A stretch of 64,000 nt of DNA from Paenibacillus puerhi (GCF_009846885.1 NZ_WUWM01000016.1:96170-160169), one strand, 5' to 3'. Counted from the stretch's first letter, positions 24,986 through 34,653 are shown. Translations and numbers: made by a program. Notes: generated from the sequence alone by a model not told the origin.

Positions 24986-25008
24986 AGCCAATCCGGCGTG
25001 GATTGGCT
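24986..25008 (-). terminator. Possible terminator of the cobalamin riboswitch
   Basis: 9-bp stem AGCCAATCC / GGATTGGCT with a 5-base loop between the aptamer and cbiM; on the minus strand it is followed by TATTTG, a weak U-tract. Confidence 0.5.
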
Positions 25009-25094
25009 GCAGGTACGAAGTACACCTAAACAAACGATCACAGGCATGATCGTTATTTCGTGGCTCGTACACCTCTCCTTTCCGCGAAGGTAAC

Positions 25095-25272
25095 CGGGTG
25101 TGCAGAGTCTAGGTAGGTCTCCTGGCTCCCGGATCAAGCGCGTTCTCCCGTCTTCCCCGGACTAACGTCCAAGTGACTGGTGAGAGAAAGCTTTCCGGTT
25201 ACAGTGGCGGGACCGCTCGGGAGTTGCACCCGATTCCCTGTTACCCTTTGCGGCTAGCAAAGGCACCTGACT
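25095..25272 (-). ncRNA. Cobalamin riboswitch upstream of cbiMNQO
   Basis: Read on the minus strand it has AGGTGCC near the 5' end, GGGAATCGGGTGCAACTCCC, the B12-box region GAGCGGTCCCGCCACTGTAACC (25197-25217 on the plus strand), then GCCAGGAGACCTACCTAGACT. These are the conserved blocks of the AdoCbl class. It should lower cobalt uptake when cobalamin is abundant. Confidence 0.93.
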
Positions 25273-25386
25273 CTGTGTAAAGCGAATTTAAACGAAACAT
25301 AACACAATCTAGTGACTTTGTCTATTGCTTGTGTTACTATTTTGATGTTTCATGCTACTGCAGGAGTTAAAGGGAGAGGGAAGCGA

Positions 25387-26994
25387 GTGAAGCGAGTGAA
25401 GGAACGATTGCGCAAGTGGGCTTGTCTAGGAATGATCCTGACGGTCGGGCTGGCCGGATGTACGTCGAGTGCTCCGGAAGAAGCTTCGAGCGCTCCGAAG
25501 GAGGAGCTGATTCTCGCCGTAGGCGGAGAGCCGGAAGCGGGATTCGATCCGACGACAGGCTGGGGACGTTATGGCTCGCCGCTTTTTCAGAGTACTCTGC
25601 TAAAGCGCGATAGCGAGCTCAAGATCGGCTACGATCTGGCGACAAGCTATGAATTGAACGAGGACGGTACGATATGGACGGTGAAGCTGCGAAAGGACGC
25701 AAAGTTCTCCGATGGAATAAACGTCACGGCGGACGATGTTCAATATACGTTCGAGGCTGCAGGGAAAAGCGGATCGGCCATCGACTTGAGTAATCTGAAG
25801 TCAACGGAAGTCGTGGATGAGCACACGATCAGGTTTCATTTGAAGGAGCCGCAGTCGACCTTCGTCCAAATGCTGGTGGCGACCGGCATAGTGCCGAGGC
25901 ACGCGCACGGCAAGGATTATGCGTCGAAGCCTATCGGCTCGGGTCCTTACAAGCTTGTGCAATGGGATAAGGGACAGCAAGCTATCGTGGAAGCGAATCC
26001 CGATTATTACGGCAGCAAGCCGTATTTCAAAAAGCTGACGTTTTTGTTCTTGAACGAGGATGCGGCTTATGCGGCAGCCAAGGCGGGCAAGGTCGATATC
26101 TCCTATATCCCGGCGGCTTTCAGCAAGCAGCCTGTTGCGGGGATGCGTTTGGAAGCGGCGCGCTCGGTCGATAACCGCGGCATTATGTTTCCTTATATCA
26201 AAGCGGGGGGCCAGGCGAAGGAAGGGGTCCCGATCGGCAACGATGTAACGGCAGAGCCGGCGATCCGCAAGGCGGTCAATATGGCGCTCGACCGCAAGGC
26301 GATCGTGGAAGGGGTGCTCGAGGGTCACGGAACTCCTGCCTATACGGTGAACGACGGGCTGCCCTGGTTTAATCCGGAATCCGTCATCCGGGATGCGGAT
26401 ATGGAAGGCGCGAAAAAGCTGCTGGAGCAAGACGGCTGGAAGGATACGGACGGCGACGGCATCCGAGAGAGGGGCGCGTTGAAGGCCGAGTTCAAGCTGC
26501 TCTATCCGGCAAGCGATGTGACTCGGCAGTCGCTTGCGATCGCGGTTGCGGATATGCTGAAGCCGCTAGGCATTCAGATTAAGGCGGAAGGCAAGAGCTG
26601 GGACGAGCTGGAGAAGCAGATGCATGCGAGTCCCGTTCTATTCGGCTGGGGCAGCCACGATCCGCTTGAGATGTATCATGTGTACAGCGCCAAGTATCAG
26701 GGCGTGGAGTACTACAATCCGGGCTATTACCGCAATGATACGGTAGAGGATTATATGAATAAAGCGCTTCGGGCGAAGACCGAGAAGGAAGCGATGGATT
26801 ACTGGAAAAAGGCTCAGTGGGACGGGAGCACGGGCCTTAGCGCCAAAGGGGACGCGCCATGGGCATGGCTGGTGAATCTGGACCACCTATACCTCGTGAA
26901 AGAGGGACTGGATATCGGCAAGCAGCCGATTCATCCCCACGGTCACGGCTGGCCGGTGACGGATAACCTTGAGGAATGGCGATGGACGAAGTAA
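25387..26994 (+). CDS. nikA: Nickel/peptide-type ABC transporter substrate-binding lipoprotein, NikA-like
   Basis: 535 residues of the SBP_bac_5 family: signal peptide with lipobox LAGC (Cys 25), then motifs LRKDAKFSDGINVTADDVQYTFE and AIRKAVNMALDRKAI. The C-terminal segment is His-rich (PIHPHGHGWP), which fits a metal ligand binder. Start GTG 25387 has AGGGAGAGGG upstream. It is divergent from the cobalamin-controlled cobalt genes. Nickel is the likely cargo by family resemblance, but peptide or other metal complexes are possible. Confidence 0.75.
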   Translation: MKRVKERLRKWACLGMILTVGLAGCTSSAPEEASSAPKEELILAVGGEPEAGFDPTTGWGRYGSPLFQSTLLKRDSELKIGYDLATSYELNEDGTIWTVKLRKDAKFSDGINVTADDVQYTFEAAGKSGSAIDLSNLKSTEVVDEHTIRFHLKEPQSTFVQMLVATGIVPRHAHGKDYASKPIGSGPYKLVQWDKGQQAIVEANPDYYGSKPYFKKLTFLFLNEDAAYAAAKAGKVDISYIPAAFSKQPVAGMRLEAARSVDNRGIMFPYIKAGGQAKEGVPIGNDVTAEPAIRKAVNMALDRKAIVEGVLEGHGTPAYTVNDGLPWFNPESVIRDADMEGAKKLLEQDGWKDTDGDGIRERGALKAEFKLLYPASDVTRQSLAIAVADMLKPLGIQIKAEGKSWDELEKQMHASPVLFGWGSHDPLEMYHVYSAKYQGVEYYNPGYYRNDTVEDYMNKALRAKTEKEAMDYWKKAQWDGSTGLSAKGDAPWAWLVNLDHLYLVKEGLDIGKQPIHPHGHGWPVTDNLEEWRWTK

Positions 26995-28106
26995 AACGGA
27001 GCCCGGCAGACGGAAAGGCGGAGGAGCGCACAAGCACAAGCCTCAGCGGCAGCGGGCTTCAGCGCGAGGCAGCGGAGCCGTCCGCCGGATCGATAGCGGG
27101 ACAAGCCGCCGTACAAGGGAGAGGACGCACGCGCTTGTTGGCGGTCTGGCCGTCGTACCTGCTGCGCAAGAGCATCGGGCTTGTGCTGCTGCTTGCGGCC
27201 GTCAGCTCAATTTCGTTCGCACTGGTGGAGCATTCCCCGATCGATCCGGTTCAAGCCTACGTAGGCGCCGATCTGCTGAAGGTTGGACCCGAGCAGCGGG
27301 AGGCGATAGCCGTCTATTGGGGGCTGGATCGTCCGCCGCTCGAGCGTTACGCCAGATGGGCGTCGGCCCTCATACGCGGCGACTTCGGCGAGTCCATGAT
27401 CTACCGGAGGCCGGTGCTGGAGGTGATCGGAGAGCGATTCGCCGCTTCGCTGACCTTGATGCTGACCGCATGGCTGCTGTCCGGTCTGGTCGGCTTCGCC
27501 GCAGGCGCGCTGGCCGCGATGCGGAAGGACACGTGGATCGACCGAATCATCCGCTGGTACTGCTATACGCTGGCCTCTACGCCGACCTTCTGGCTCGGCT
27601 TGCTGCTGCTGCTCATCTTCGCCGTCTGGCTGGGATGGCTCCCGGTAGGTCTTGGCGTGCCTGCAGGCGTACTGGCCGACCAGGTGACGCTCGGCGACCG
27701 CATCCGGCATATGCTGCTGCCCGCGCTCACCTTGAGCGTGGTCGGCATTTCAAGCATTGCTTTGCACACGAGGCAGAAGCTGATCCAGGTCATGGACAGC
27801 GATTATATGTTGTTCGCGAGGGCGCGGGGGGAGAGAGGCTTTACGCTATTCTGGCGTCATGGGCTGCGCAATGTGGCCTTGCCTGCCGTGACGCTGCAGT
27901 TCACTTCATTCTCGGAGCTGTTCGGCGGGGCCGTGCTTGCCGAGCAGGTGTTTTCCTATCCGGGTCTCGGCCAGGCTACGGTCGAAGCGGGGCTGAGGGG
28001 AGACGTGCCACTGCTGCTCGGCATCGTGCTGTTCAGCGCAGTATTCGTCTATGTGGGCAATCTGCTGGCTGATCTGACTTACCGTCTGATCGATCCGAGA
28101 ATTTGA
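26982..28106 (+). CDS. nikB: ABC transporter permease, NikB-like
   Basis: 374 residues: an unusually long polar N-terminus (about 65 residues), then helices and the DppB/NikB signatures (DPVQAYVG, GDFGESMIYRRPV, HMLLPALTLSVV) and the loop ARARGERGFTLFWRHGLRN that contacts the ATPase. It overlaps the nikA stop by 13 bases. ATG 26982 is chosen over ATG 26976 for its distance from GAGG. Confidence 0.85.
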   Translation: MDEVKRSPADGKAEERTSTSLSGSGLQREAAEPSAGSIAGQAAVQGRGRTRLLAVWPSYLLRKSIGLVLLLAAVSSISFALVEHSPIDPVQAYVGADLLKVGPEQREAIAVYWGLDRPPLERYARWASALIRGDFGESMIYRRPVLEVIGERFAASLTLMLTAWLLSGLVGFAAGALAAMRKDTWIDRIIRWYCYTLASTPTFWLGLLLLLIFAVWLGWLPVGLGVPAGVLADQVTLGDRIRHMLLPALTLSVVGISSIALHTRQKLIQVMDSDYMLFARARGERGFTLFWRHGLRNVALPAVTLQFTSFSELFGGAVLAEQVFSYPGLGQATVEAGLRGDVPLLLGIVLFSAVFVYVGNLLADLTYRLIDPRI

Positions 28107-28160
28107 GGGCAGGGTTTGGTAAATCCGAATTTCCTGCCGAAAACTTGAAGGAGGCGCGCT

Positions 28161-29039
28161 ATGAACTCAACGACTGGCTCCCCGGCGTCCCCGTCTTCCG
28201 GACGGGCCGATGGCGCATGGCGGCTGCACCGGCGACAGCGTGCTTTGCTATCCGCCGTCTTCGCCGCCGGCTTGCTGGCGCTGTTCGCGCTGGGGGCGCA
28301 GCTTGCGGACAGCGCGCAGCTTGCCTCTCGGCTTGAGCTCCGCAATCTCGCGCCGACTCTGGCTCATCCTTTCGGCACGGACTGGCTCGGTCGGGACATG
28401 CTGACGCGCACGCTCAAGGGACTTGCGCTCAGTCTTCAGGTCGGCTTGGCTGCAGGCTCCGTCAGCGTGGTCATCGCTGCGCTGCTTGGGCTGGCCGCGG
28501 CTACGATGGGGAAAACGGCGGACCGGATCGTCACTTGGCTGATCGATCTGTTTCTAAGTGTGCCGCATCTGGTCACGCTTATTTTGATTGCCTTCGTGCT
28601 GGGGGGCGGGGCCAAGGGAGTTATCGTGGGCGTGGCGCTGACGCACTGGCCCAGTCTCTCGCGTCTGATCCGCTCCGAGGTGCTTCAGCTGCGGTCAGCC
28701 GAATACGTGCAGATTTCCCGCCATCTGGGCCGTTCCCGGATATGGATCGGAACGCGGCATATCCTGCCCCATCTGGTGCCGCAGCTGCTGGTCGGACTTG
28801 TCCTGATTATCCCGCATGCGATCCTGCACGAGGCCGCCGTGACCTTTGTCGGGATGGGCTTGTCCCCGCATGAACCGGCCATCGGCATCATTCTGTCGGA
28901 GTCGATGCGCTACCTGTCGACCGGCATGTGGTGGCTGGCGTTGTTCCCGGGCTTATGCCTGCTTCTGGTCGTCCGCTGTTTCGACCGTCTGGGCGATAAT
29001 CTGCGTCTGCTCGTCGATCCTAAGCGGGCGCATGAATAA
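28161..29039 (+). CDS. nikC: ABC transporter permease, NikC-like
   Basis: 292 residues with DppC/NikC motifs: HPFGTDWLGRDMLTR near the start, helices, EYVQISRHLGRSRIWIGTRHILPHL (ATPase-contact loop) and the late GMGLSPHEPAIGIILSES. ATG 28161 follows AAGGAGG. The two ATPase genes (nikD, nikE) that usually follow are absent: beyond the stop there are only a minisatellite and an insertion sequence. Confidence 0.88.
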   Translation: MNSTTGSPASPSSGRADGAWRLHRRQRALLSAVFAAGLLALFALGAQLADSAQLASRLELRNLAPTLAHPFGTDWLGRDMLTRTLKGLALSLQVGLAAGSVSVVIAALLGLAAATMGKTADRIVTWLIDLFLSVPHLVTLILIAFVLGGGAKGVIVGVALTHWPSLSRLIRSEVLQLRSAEYVQISRHLGRSRIWIGTRHILPHLVPQLLVGLVLIIPHAILHEAAVTFVGMGLSPHEPAIGIILSESMRYLSTGMWWLALFPGLCLLLVVRCFDRLGDNLRLLVDPKRAHE

Positions 29040-29099
29040 GGGCGGGATGGTTCCCCGAGGGACTGGCGGCGGGCATGTCGCCCGGCTGTGAGCGGATGA

Positions 29100-29300
29100 G
29101 GGAAGGCAAGGTAAAGCGAGGTAAAGTAATAGAAGGTGAAATAAAGTAAGGTGAAATAAAGTAAGGTGAAATAAAGTAAGGTGAAATAAAGTAAGGTAAA
29201 ATAAAGTAAGGTAAAATAAAGTAAGGTAAAGGTAAAGTAAGGCATAAGAAGATAAAGGCTAAAAGAAAGTAAAGAAAGGTGAAGAAAGGTAAAGGCAAGG
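29100..29300. repeat. 15-bp minisatellite (AAAGTAAGGTRAAAT)n with degenerate flanks
   Basis: About six near-identical tandem copies of AAAGTAAGGTGAAAT, the last ones with A for G, run from about 29139 to 29230; related GTAAAG/GTGAAG units extend to both sides. The 15-bp unit keeps frame, so the minus strand reads as a repetitive LLYFT peptide. I take this as a by-product. It lies directly after nikC. Confidence 0.85.
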
Positions 29301-29389
29301 CGAGGCAGGCAACCGAAAGTGGCTGCTAGTAGAGCGATCTGAAAGTCATGTCATCATGGAGCAACATAGGAGCGGTGGCGGGGTTAAGG

Positions 29390-29631
29390 CTAACGGACAT
29401 GTTGGAGGCTGTCGATTCATTGTGGACGGCAGCGCAGTTAAGTAAAGGCTGATCATTACGGACACCACAGTCGCTATTTCACAAAAATGAGGCCTGTTCA
29501 AATTGTAACGGACACAGACGACCTTACTTACGTCAAAACCGCATAGAATGGGCAGAAATGCACCAAATAGCGTCATCTGAGTCCGTTAGATTTTCAATAT
29601 CGCAAAAATGCTGCAAATAGAGACTCTGAGC
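29390..29631 (+). repeat. Left arm of a 242-bp inverted repeat around the IS3-family element
   Basis: It reads as the near-exact complement of 30997-31238. It contains several short TTACGGAC / TAACGGAC / GTCCGTTAG submotifs and CGCTATTT segments. No coding capacity is seen. Confidence 0.9.
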
Positions 29632-29703
29632 TATATAGCCCCCTAATCCATTTGGACATTCCTAATCACCTTCATATACACTAGAGGGGTGGGGGAAATA
29701 TCC

Positions 29704-30027
29704 ATGAAAAGACGGTTTAGATGCCCGGTTCAAGCCAAAAAGGAGCTCGTAGTAGAGGTACTCTCCGGCTACCGTACAGAGGTGGTAGCCCGAAAGTATG
29801 GCATGGCTCCTAAAACGCTTAGCACCTGGGTTCGTCAATATCAGGATGAGGTGGGCGACCTTATGGTAAAGAAACGTGATGAAGAGGAAAAAACCAAGCA
29901 GGATGCAGCCAAGTTCAAAGAGCTTGAAAAGAAATACGACGAAGCGATGAAACTACTGGGCCAGAAGGAACTGGAGAACAGCATCCTCAGAGATCTGGTT
30001 AAAAAAAAGTATCCCGACTGGAAGTAG
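29704..30027 (+). CDS. IS3-family transposase OrfA (HTH)
   Basis: 107 residues from ATG 29704. An N-terminal HTH (VVARKYGMAPKTLSTWVRQY) binds the IS ends and a C-terminal leucine-zipper-like coiled coil follows (KFKELEKKYDEAMKLLGQKELENSIL). An in-frame GTG 29689 is an alternative start. It ends just after the slippery run at 30003-30009. Confidence 0.88.
   Translation: MKRRFRCPVQAKKELVVEVLSGYRTEVVARKYGMAPKTLSTWVRQYQDEVGDLMVKKRDEEEKTKQDAAKFKELEKKYDEAMKLLGQKELENSILRDLVKKKYPDWK
30003..30009 (+). promoter_or_regulatory. Programmed -1 frameshift heptamer A_AAA_AAG
   Basis: In the OrfA frame the codons are AAA (30004) and AAG (30007) preceded by A. The OrfB frame is -1 relative to OrfA and open across this site, so OrfAB fusion transposase can form, as known for IS3 elements. 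Confidence 0.75.
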
Positions 30028-30065
30028 CCTCCTATTGGATCGGGGAGGGATATCCGGTTCGTACG

Positions 30066-30944
30066 GTGCTGCGTCTGTGCGGAGTCCCCCGTTCCACTTA
30101 CTACTACCGCCTTCGGCATCCGGAGCGTCAACAGCCCGCAGGTAAGGGCCGTCCTATTCCAGGACACTCTTACGATAAAAACGGATCCGTTGTTTTGGAT
30201 GCCCGGATCAAAGGATACCTTAGAAGTCTAATCAGAGGTCCACATGCTGCAGCCGGCTACCGGAAACTCACGGTCCTTTTAAGGCGAAAATATAAGTTAG
30301 TCATTAACAAGAAAAAAGTTTACCGGCTCTGCAAAGAGCTGGGCATCCTCGCTCCGCAACGGGAGAGGACGAATCCCGTACCCAAAAAGGTAGCTAACAA
30401 TCGTGTTGTGAACGGCCCCAATCAACTTTGGCAGCTGGACATTAAGTATGGGTATGTGGCTGGTAAACGGCGGCATTTTTACCTGGCAAGCATCATCGAC
30501 GTGTTTGACCGGAGCATTGTCGCGCATCATCGAGGTAAAGTTTGTAGTACTCAGGACATTTTACGAATCGTCCAAAAGGCGCTTCTGAAACGCGCGGCAT
30601 ACCGGCAAGGGAATCATCCCGTTCTTCGAACCGATAACGGCCCTCAGTTCGTCAGCAAGGCCTTCTACGCCTTCTGCGAACAGGCTGGCATTGAGCATGA
30701 GCGAATTCCAAACCAAACGCCAAACAAGAATGCCTTCATCGAATCCTTTCACAGTATTTTGGAAAGGGAATGTTACCAGCGGAATTGCTTTGAAACTTAT
30801 GAGGAAGCTTTTAGAGAAGTAGATCGGTTTATTCGATATTACAATAACGATCGCATTCATGGCAGTCTTCAAGATTGGCCACCAAAAGAATATCTACGGC
30901 TCGTATCCGATGGGATGATAACACCAAAACAAATTGCGCTTTAG
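30066..30944 (+). CDS. IS3-family transposase OrfB (DDE integrase core)
   Basis: 292 residues from GTG 30066, though in life probably made mainly as an OrfAB fusion through the -1 frameshift at 30003. A HTH_21-like part (RGPHAAAGYRKLTVLLRR) is followed by the rve core with DDE residues in LWQLDIKYG, LRTDNGPQF and NAFIESFHSILE. It ends 49 bases before the right terminal repeat. Confidence 0.92.
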   Translation: MLRLCGVPRSTYYYRLRHPERQQPAGKGRPIPGHSYDKNGSVVLDARIKGYLRSLIRGPHAAAGYRKLTVLLRRKYKLVINKKKVYRLCKELGILAPQRERTNPVPKKVANNRVVNGPNQLWQLDIKYGYVAGKRRHFYLASIIDVFDRSIVAHHRGKVCSTQDILRIVQKALLKRAAYRQGNHPVLRTDNGPQFVSKAFYAFCEQAGIEHERIPNQTPNKNAFIESFHSILERECYQRNCFETYEEAFREVDRFIRYYNNDRIHGSLQDWPPKEYLRLVSDGMITPKQIAL

Positions 30945-30996
30945 TGCGATAGCACAAGATTGAAGGCGGTAGTGTCCAAATTTAGGGGGTTAATCC

Positions 30997-31238
30997 GCTC
31001 AGAGTCTCTATTTGCAGCATTTTCGCGATATTGAAAATCTAACGGACTCAGATGACGCTATTTGGTGCATTTCCGCCCATTCTATGCGATTTTGACGTAA
31101 GTAAGGTCGTCTGTGTCCGTTACAATTTGAAGAGGCCGCATTTTTGTGAAATAGCGACTGTGGTGTCCGTTACGATCAGCCTTTACTTAACTGCGCTGTC
31201 GTCCACAATGAATCGACAGCCTCATATTGGACCGTTAG
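30997..31238 (-). repeat. Right arm of the 242-bp inverted repeat
   Basis: Complement of 29390-29631 with few mismatches. The two arms would be separated by only a few bases without the IS. From 31239 to 31495 no gene or clear signal was recognised apart from one more GTCCGTTAG at about 31290. Confidence 0.9.
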
Positions 31239-31495
31239 AGCGACAATTTCTTGGTTTTGCGGGCGCTTGAGACCGCTAAGGGTACGTCATGTCCGTTAGC
31301 CGATCCCGATACCCATGCAGGTATAGGAGACACGTAACGTTACTTCGGGTACGTTCTACTGGGAAAGGGGAAGGGGCTGCTAAACCTAGCAGAGAGCCGC
31401 CTACCCGTCACGGAATGACTGCGCCTGCGAGGACGGCTCTGCCCGGTCTGCATCCCTTCCGGGATAACACGTTAACCTACGACTACGATAGCCTG

Positions 31496-32986
31496 TTACA
31501 AGGTGACCCCTGTTTTGAAAATAGCGATTTCACGGAAATGACTCTTCTCATTGTTCACCCACTCGCCGCTGGCGATGCTGATGATGTAGGCGATAAAGCA
31601 TCGCAGTATGTCCTCCGGCTCCACGTCCTCGACGAGCGCTCCGGCATTGAAATCGATCCAGTGCGGCTTGGCCCGGTACAGCGCGGAGTTCGTGGATACC
31701 TTCATCGTCGGGACGAAGGTGCCAAACGGCGTGCCTCTCCCGGTCGTAAATATAACAAGCTGACAGCCGGCCGCAGCCAGCGCCGAGGAGGCGACCAGGT
31801 CGTTGCCCGGCGCGCTGAGCAGGTTAAGACCTTTGGTCTGCAACCGATCCCCGTAATTCAATACGCCGTTGATGACGGACGTGCCGGACTTTTGCGTGCA
31901 GCCCAGCGACTTGTCCTCCAAGGTGGTGATGCCGCCTGCCTTGTTGCCCGGAGACGGATTTTCATAAACAGGCTGGCGATGATCAAGAAAATACTGCTTG
32001 AAATCATTGATCAGCTTGACAATTTGCTCGAAGATTTCCTCGCTCGCCGCCCGCTCCATCAGGATCGTCTCCGCCCCGAACATCTCCGGCACCTCGGTCA
32101 AGATCGTGCTGCCCCCCTGTGCTGCCATAAAATCGGACAACTGGCCAAGCAGCGGGTTGGCCGTGATGCCCGACAGCCCGTCGGAGCCGCCGCATTTCAG
32201 CCCGATCTTGAGCTCGGATAACGGCACGGTCTCCCGCCGGTCGCCCTGGGCAGCGGCATGAAGGTCCTTCAACAGCCGGACGCCCTCCGCTACTTCGTCG
32301 GATACGTCCTGGGACAGCAGGAACTTGACTCGGCTGCTGTCATATTCGCCAAGAGCCTCCCGGAATTCAGCCAAGTTGTTGTTCTCGCAGCCTAGTCCCA
32401 GTACCAGCACGCCGGCGGCGTTCGGATGCTTGACGGCGTTCGCCAGCATCGTCCGCGTATGCACATGATCATCTCCGAGCTGGGAGCAGCCATAGTTGTG
32501 CTTCAGCACCAAGGTGTTGTCGAACGGCTCGATGCTGCCGACCTCCGCTTGAAAGGCAGACATGATCTGATCGGCGACTCCGTTCACACAGCCGACCGTA
32601 GGGACGATCCACAGCTCGTTGCGAATGCCTACCTCGCCATTTTGCCGGCGATAGCCCTGGAAGGTCAGCTGTTCATCGGCGAATGGATTAGGTGCGAGCT
32701 TGGGCTCGTAGCTGTAAGCCTCCACGCCGGTCAGGTTGGTTCGGGTGTTGTGGGTATGCACATGCCCGCCTGGGGGGATCGCCTCCGTAGCGTGGCCGAT
32801 CGGATACCCATACTTGACCACATGCTCCCCTGGGACAATCGGTACAAGCGCGATCTTGTGGCCCCGAGCCACATCCTCGAGCAACGTGACCTCCTTGTCC
32901 CCGACGACGGCGTGCTCCCCTTGCTTATAATCTCTCAAGGCTACGGCAACATTATCTCCGGGATGTATATGAATGATTTCCTTCAT
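31496..32986 (-). CDS. uxaA: Altronate dehydratase (UxaA)
   Basis: 496 residues: an N-terminal SAF-like domain (about 1-100, with VPIVPGEHVVKYGYPIG and HVHTHNTRTNL) and a C-terminal catalytic domain (LKCGGSDGLSGITANPLLG, TGRGTPFGTFVPTMKVSTN). It converts D-altronate to 2-keto-3-deoxygluconate in galacturonate breakdown. ATG 32986 follows AGGAGGAG. It lies 21 bases after uxaB in a two-gene operon. Confidence 0.93.
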   Translation of the reverse strand: MKEIIHIHPGDNVAVALRDYKQGEHAVVGDKEVTLLEDVARGHKIALVPIVPGEHVVKYGYPIGHATEAIPPGGHVHTHNTRTNLTGVEAYSYEPKLAPNPFADEQLTFQGYRRQNGEVGIRNELWIVPTVGCVNGVADQIMSAFQAEVGSIEPFDNTLVLKHNYGCSQLGDDHVHTRTMLANAVKHPNAAGVLVLGLGCENNNLAEFREALGEYDSSRVKFLLSQDVSDEVAEGVRLLKDLHAAAQGDRRETVPLSELKIGLKCGGSDGLSGITANPLLGQLSDFMAAQGGSTILTEVPEMFGAETILMERAASEEIFEQIVKLINDFKQYFLDHRQPVYENPSPGNKAGGITTLEDKSLGCTQKSGTSVINGVLNYGDRLQTKGLNLLSAPGNDLVASSALAAAGCQLVIFTTGRGTPFGTFVPTMKVSTNSALYRAKPHWIDFNAGALVEDVEPEDILRCFIAYIISIASGEWVNNEKSHFREIAIFKTGVTL

Positions 32987-33007
32987 GCCGACTCCTCCTC
33001 TTGTGGC

Positions 33008-34474
33008 TTAACGCTTCTCCTCGGCGAGCAAGGCTTCCAACGCAGGCTGCATGCCGGAATGGACAATCGCGTGCAGCTGCTCGGCAACCAGCGCGGTCAA
33101 GCCCGGCACCTCATTCAGATCACGGCCCCACTGAGTCTTGGCTCCGAGCACGGCAGCGGTGAGCTTCTGCACGCCAGGAAGCGTCCCGTCATAATCGTTC
33201 CAGGCGGTCTGGAACAAATCCAGCACCTCGCGATCATCCACTAGCTGGATCGCTTCATCGCCTCGTTGGCCCCGATAGAAAGCGATCAACGCCGCGAGCG
33301 AGAAGGTCAGCTTTGCCGGCAAAGCGCCTTTGGCTTCCACGTACCCCAGCAAGGACGGCAGATCGCGCGTTTTGAACTTGGATACGGAATTCAAGGAAAT
33401 GCTCATCAGGTAATGCTCGATGAACGGATTCCCGAACCGCTCCAGCACGGCTTCGGCGAAGGAGGTCAGCTCCTCTTCCGGCAGATCCAGCGTAGGGATG
33501 ATCTCTTCCTGAATGAGCGCTTTCACATAGGCGCCAGCGACCTTATGCTCCAGAGCGTCCCGCACGGTATCCAGCCCGTACAGGTAGGCAACCGGCGTCA
33601 TCGCGGTATGGGCTCCGTTCAGAATCCGTACCTTGCGCGTCCGATAAGGCGTCATATCGTCCACGACCAGCACGTTCAGTCCGGCAAGGTGGGCAGTGAA
33701 CTCATCCTTGACCGCCTGCGGTCCTTCAATGACCCACAGGTGGAACTGCTCGCCGACCACGACAAAGCGGTCCTCGTAACCAAGCTCCTCGGTAATCTCC
33801 CCGATCCGGTCCTTCGGATACCCCGGCACGATGCGGTCCACCAGGCTGCAGCAGAACGTATTCGCCTCATGCACCCAACGGACAAAGCCATCTTCCAGCC
33901 TCCATAGCTCGGCGTACTGGAGCACGATCCTTTTGAGCTCATCCCCGTTGCGGTCGATCAGCTCGCAGGGAATGATGATGAAGCCTTTGGAGACATCGCC
34001 CCCGAAGTGCTGATAGCGGCGATAGAGCAGCGCTGTCAATTTCCCCGGGAAGCTGCTTTGCGGCCGGTCGTCCAACCGGTCCTCGGCGACGAAAGCAATC
34101 CCTGCTTCCGTCGTGTTGGAGACGATGAACCGCAGCTCGGGATTCTCGATCAAAGCCTCGTACTCGTCATATTGGCTGAACGGATTCAGCGCCCGGGACA
34201 CAGTATCCACTACGGTATGCTCCCGTACCGCCTCGCCGTCCTTAATCCCTTCCATATATAAGGTATACAAGCCGTCCTGCTCCATTAGGCCCTCCGCTAG
34301 GCCCTGAGGCAGCGGCTGGACAATCACGATACTTCCGCCAAAATCCGTCTTCCGGTTCATCACTTGGATCTGCCAATCCACAAACGCGCGCATAAAGTTG
34401 CCTTCGCCGAACTGCAGCATCTTCTCGGGATAGCGGTTGGCTACGGGATGGGTAGTTTTGTTTAATCGGTTCAT
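33008..34474 (-). CDS. uxaB: Tagaturonate reductase (UxaB)
   Basis: 488 residues of the long-chain mannitol dehydrogenase family. An N-terminal nucleotide-binding region begins [15 protein letters not shown]; motif [16 protein letters not shown] carries the catalytic His/Asn region. It reduces tagaturonate to altronate with NADH. ATG 34474 is chosen: AAGGAGG lies 8 bases upstream, whereas the in-frame ATG 34492 precedes the ribosome site. uxaC and transporters are not in the window. Confidence 0.93.
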   Translation of the reverse strand: MNRLNKTTHPVANRYPEKMLQFGEGNFMRAFVDWQIQVMNRKTDFGGSIVIVQPLPQGLAEGLMEQDGLYTLYMEGIKDGEAVREHTVVDTVSRALNPFSQYDEYEALIENPELRFIVSNTTEAGIAFVAEDRLDDRPQSSFPGKLTALLYRRYQHFGGDVSKGFIIIPCELIDRNGDELKRIVLQYAELWRLEDGFVRWVHEANTFCCSLVDRIVPGYPKDRIGEITEELGYEDRFVVVGEQFHLWVIEGPQAVKDEFTAHLAGLNVLVVDDMTPYRTRKVRILNGAHTAMTPVAYLYGLDTVRDALEHKVAGAYVKALIQEEIIPTLDLPEEELTSFAEAVLERFGNPFIEHYLMSISLNSVSKFKTRDLPSLLGYVEAKGALPAKLTFSLAALIAFYRGQRGDEAIQLVDDREVLDLFQTAWNDYDGTLPGVQKLTAAVLGAKTQWGRDLNEVPGLTALVAEQLHAIVHSGMQPALEALLAEEKR

Positions 34475-34653
34475 GAGGGGGACCTCCTTCATAGGGTGGG
34501 GGTTAAGACTATACCTTGAACAATAGGACTAACTGAGTCTGTTGCACACGTGCACAATTTCAAGCTAGATCAGCCGTTTTTTATAGACTGCGGTCGGCTG
34601 AACCTGTCTTTTTGAGAGCTGATTCCAGGCAATACGCCCGGAGTTGCGGAGTT

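Larger units (their letters stand above)
29636..30993 (+). mobile_element. IS3-family insertion sequence, about 1.36 kb
   Basis: Imperfect terminal inverted repeats: left GCCCCCTAATCCATTTGGACA, right complement ACCCCCTAAATTTGGACA. Inside are orfA and orfB with an A_AAA_AAG frameshift heptamer. Both genes appear intact, so the copy may be active. Exact ends and target duplication cannot be fixed from one copy. Confidence 0.85.

Noticed and set aside
28910..29298. Minus-strand frames made of LLYFT repeats
   Set aside because: By-product of the 15-bp minisatellite unit; no start signal and extreme composition.
29100..29300. CRISPR-like array
   Set aside because: Units are contiguous without unique spacers, so it is a tandem minisatellite; no cas genes nearby.
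29390..31238. Composite transposon bounded by the 242-bp arms
   Set aside because: Arms carry no transposase and the IS has its own terminal repeats inside them; a split palindrome fits better.
34541..34560. LacI-type operator TTGCACACGTGCACAA upstream of uxaB
   Set aside because: The halves match only 5 of 7 positions; suggestive of an ExuR-like site but not strong enough to list.
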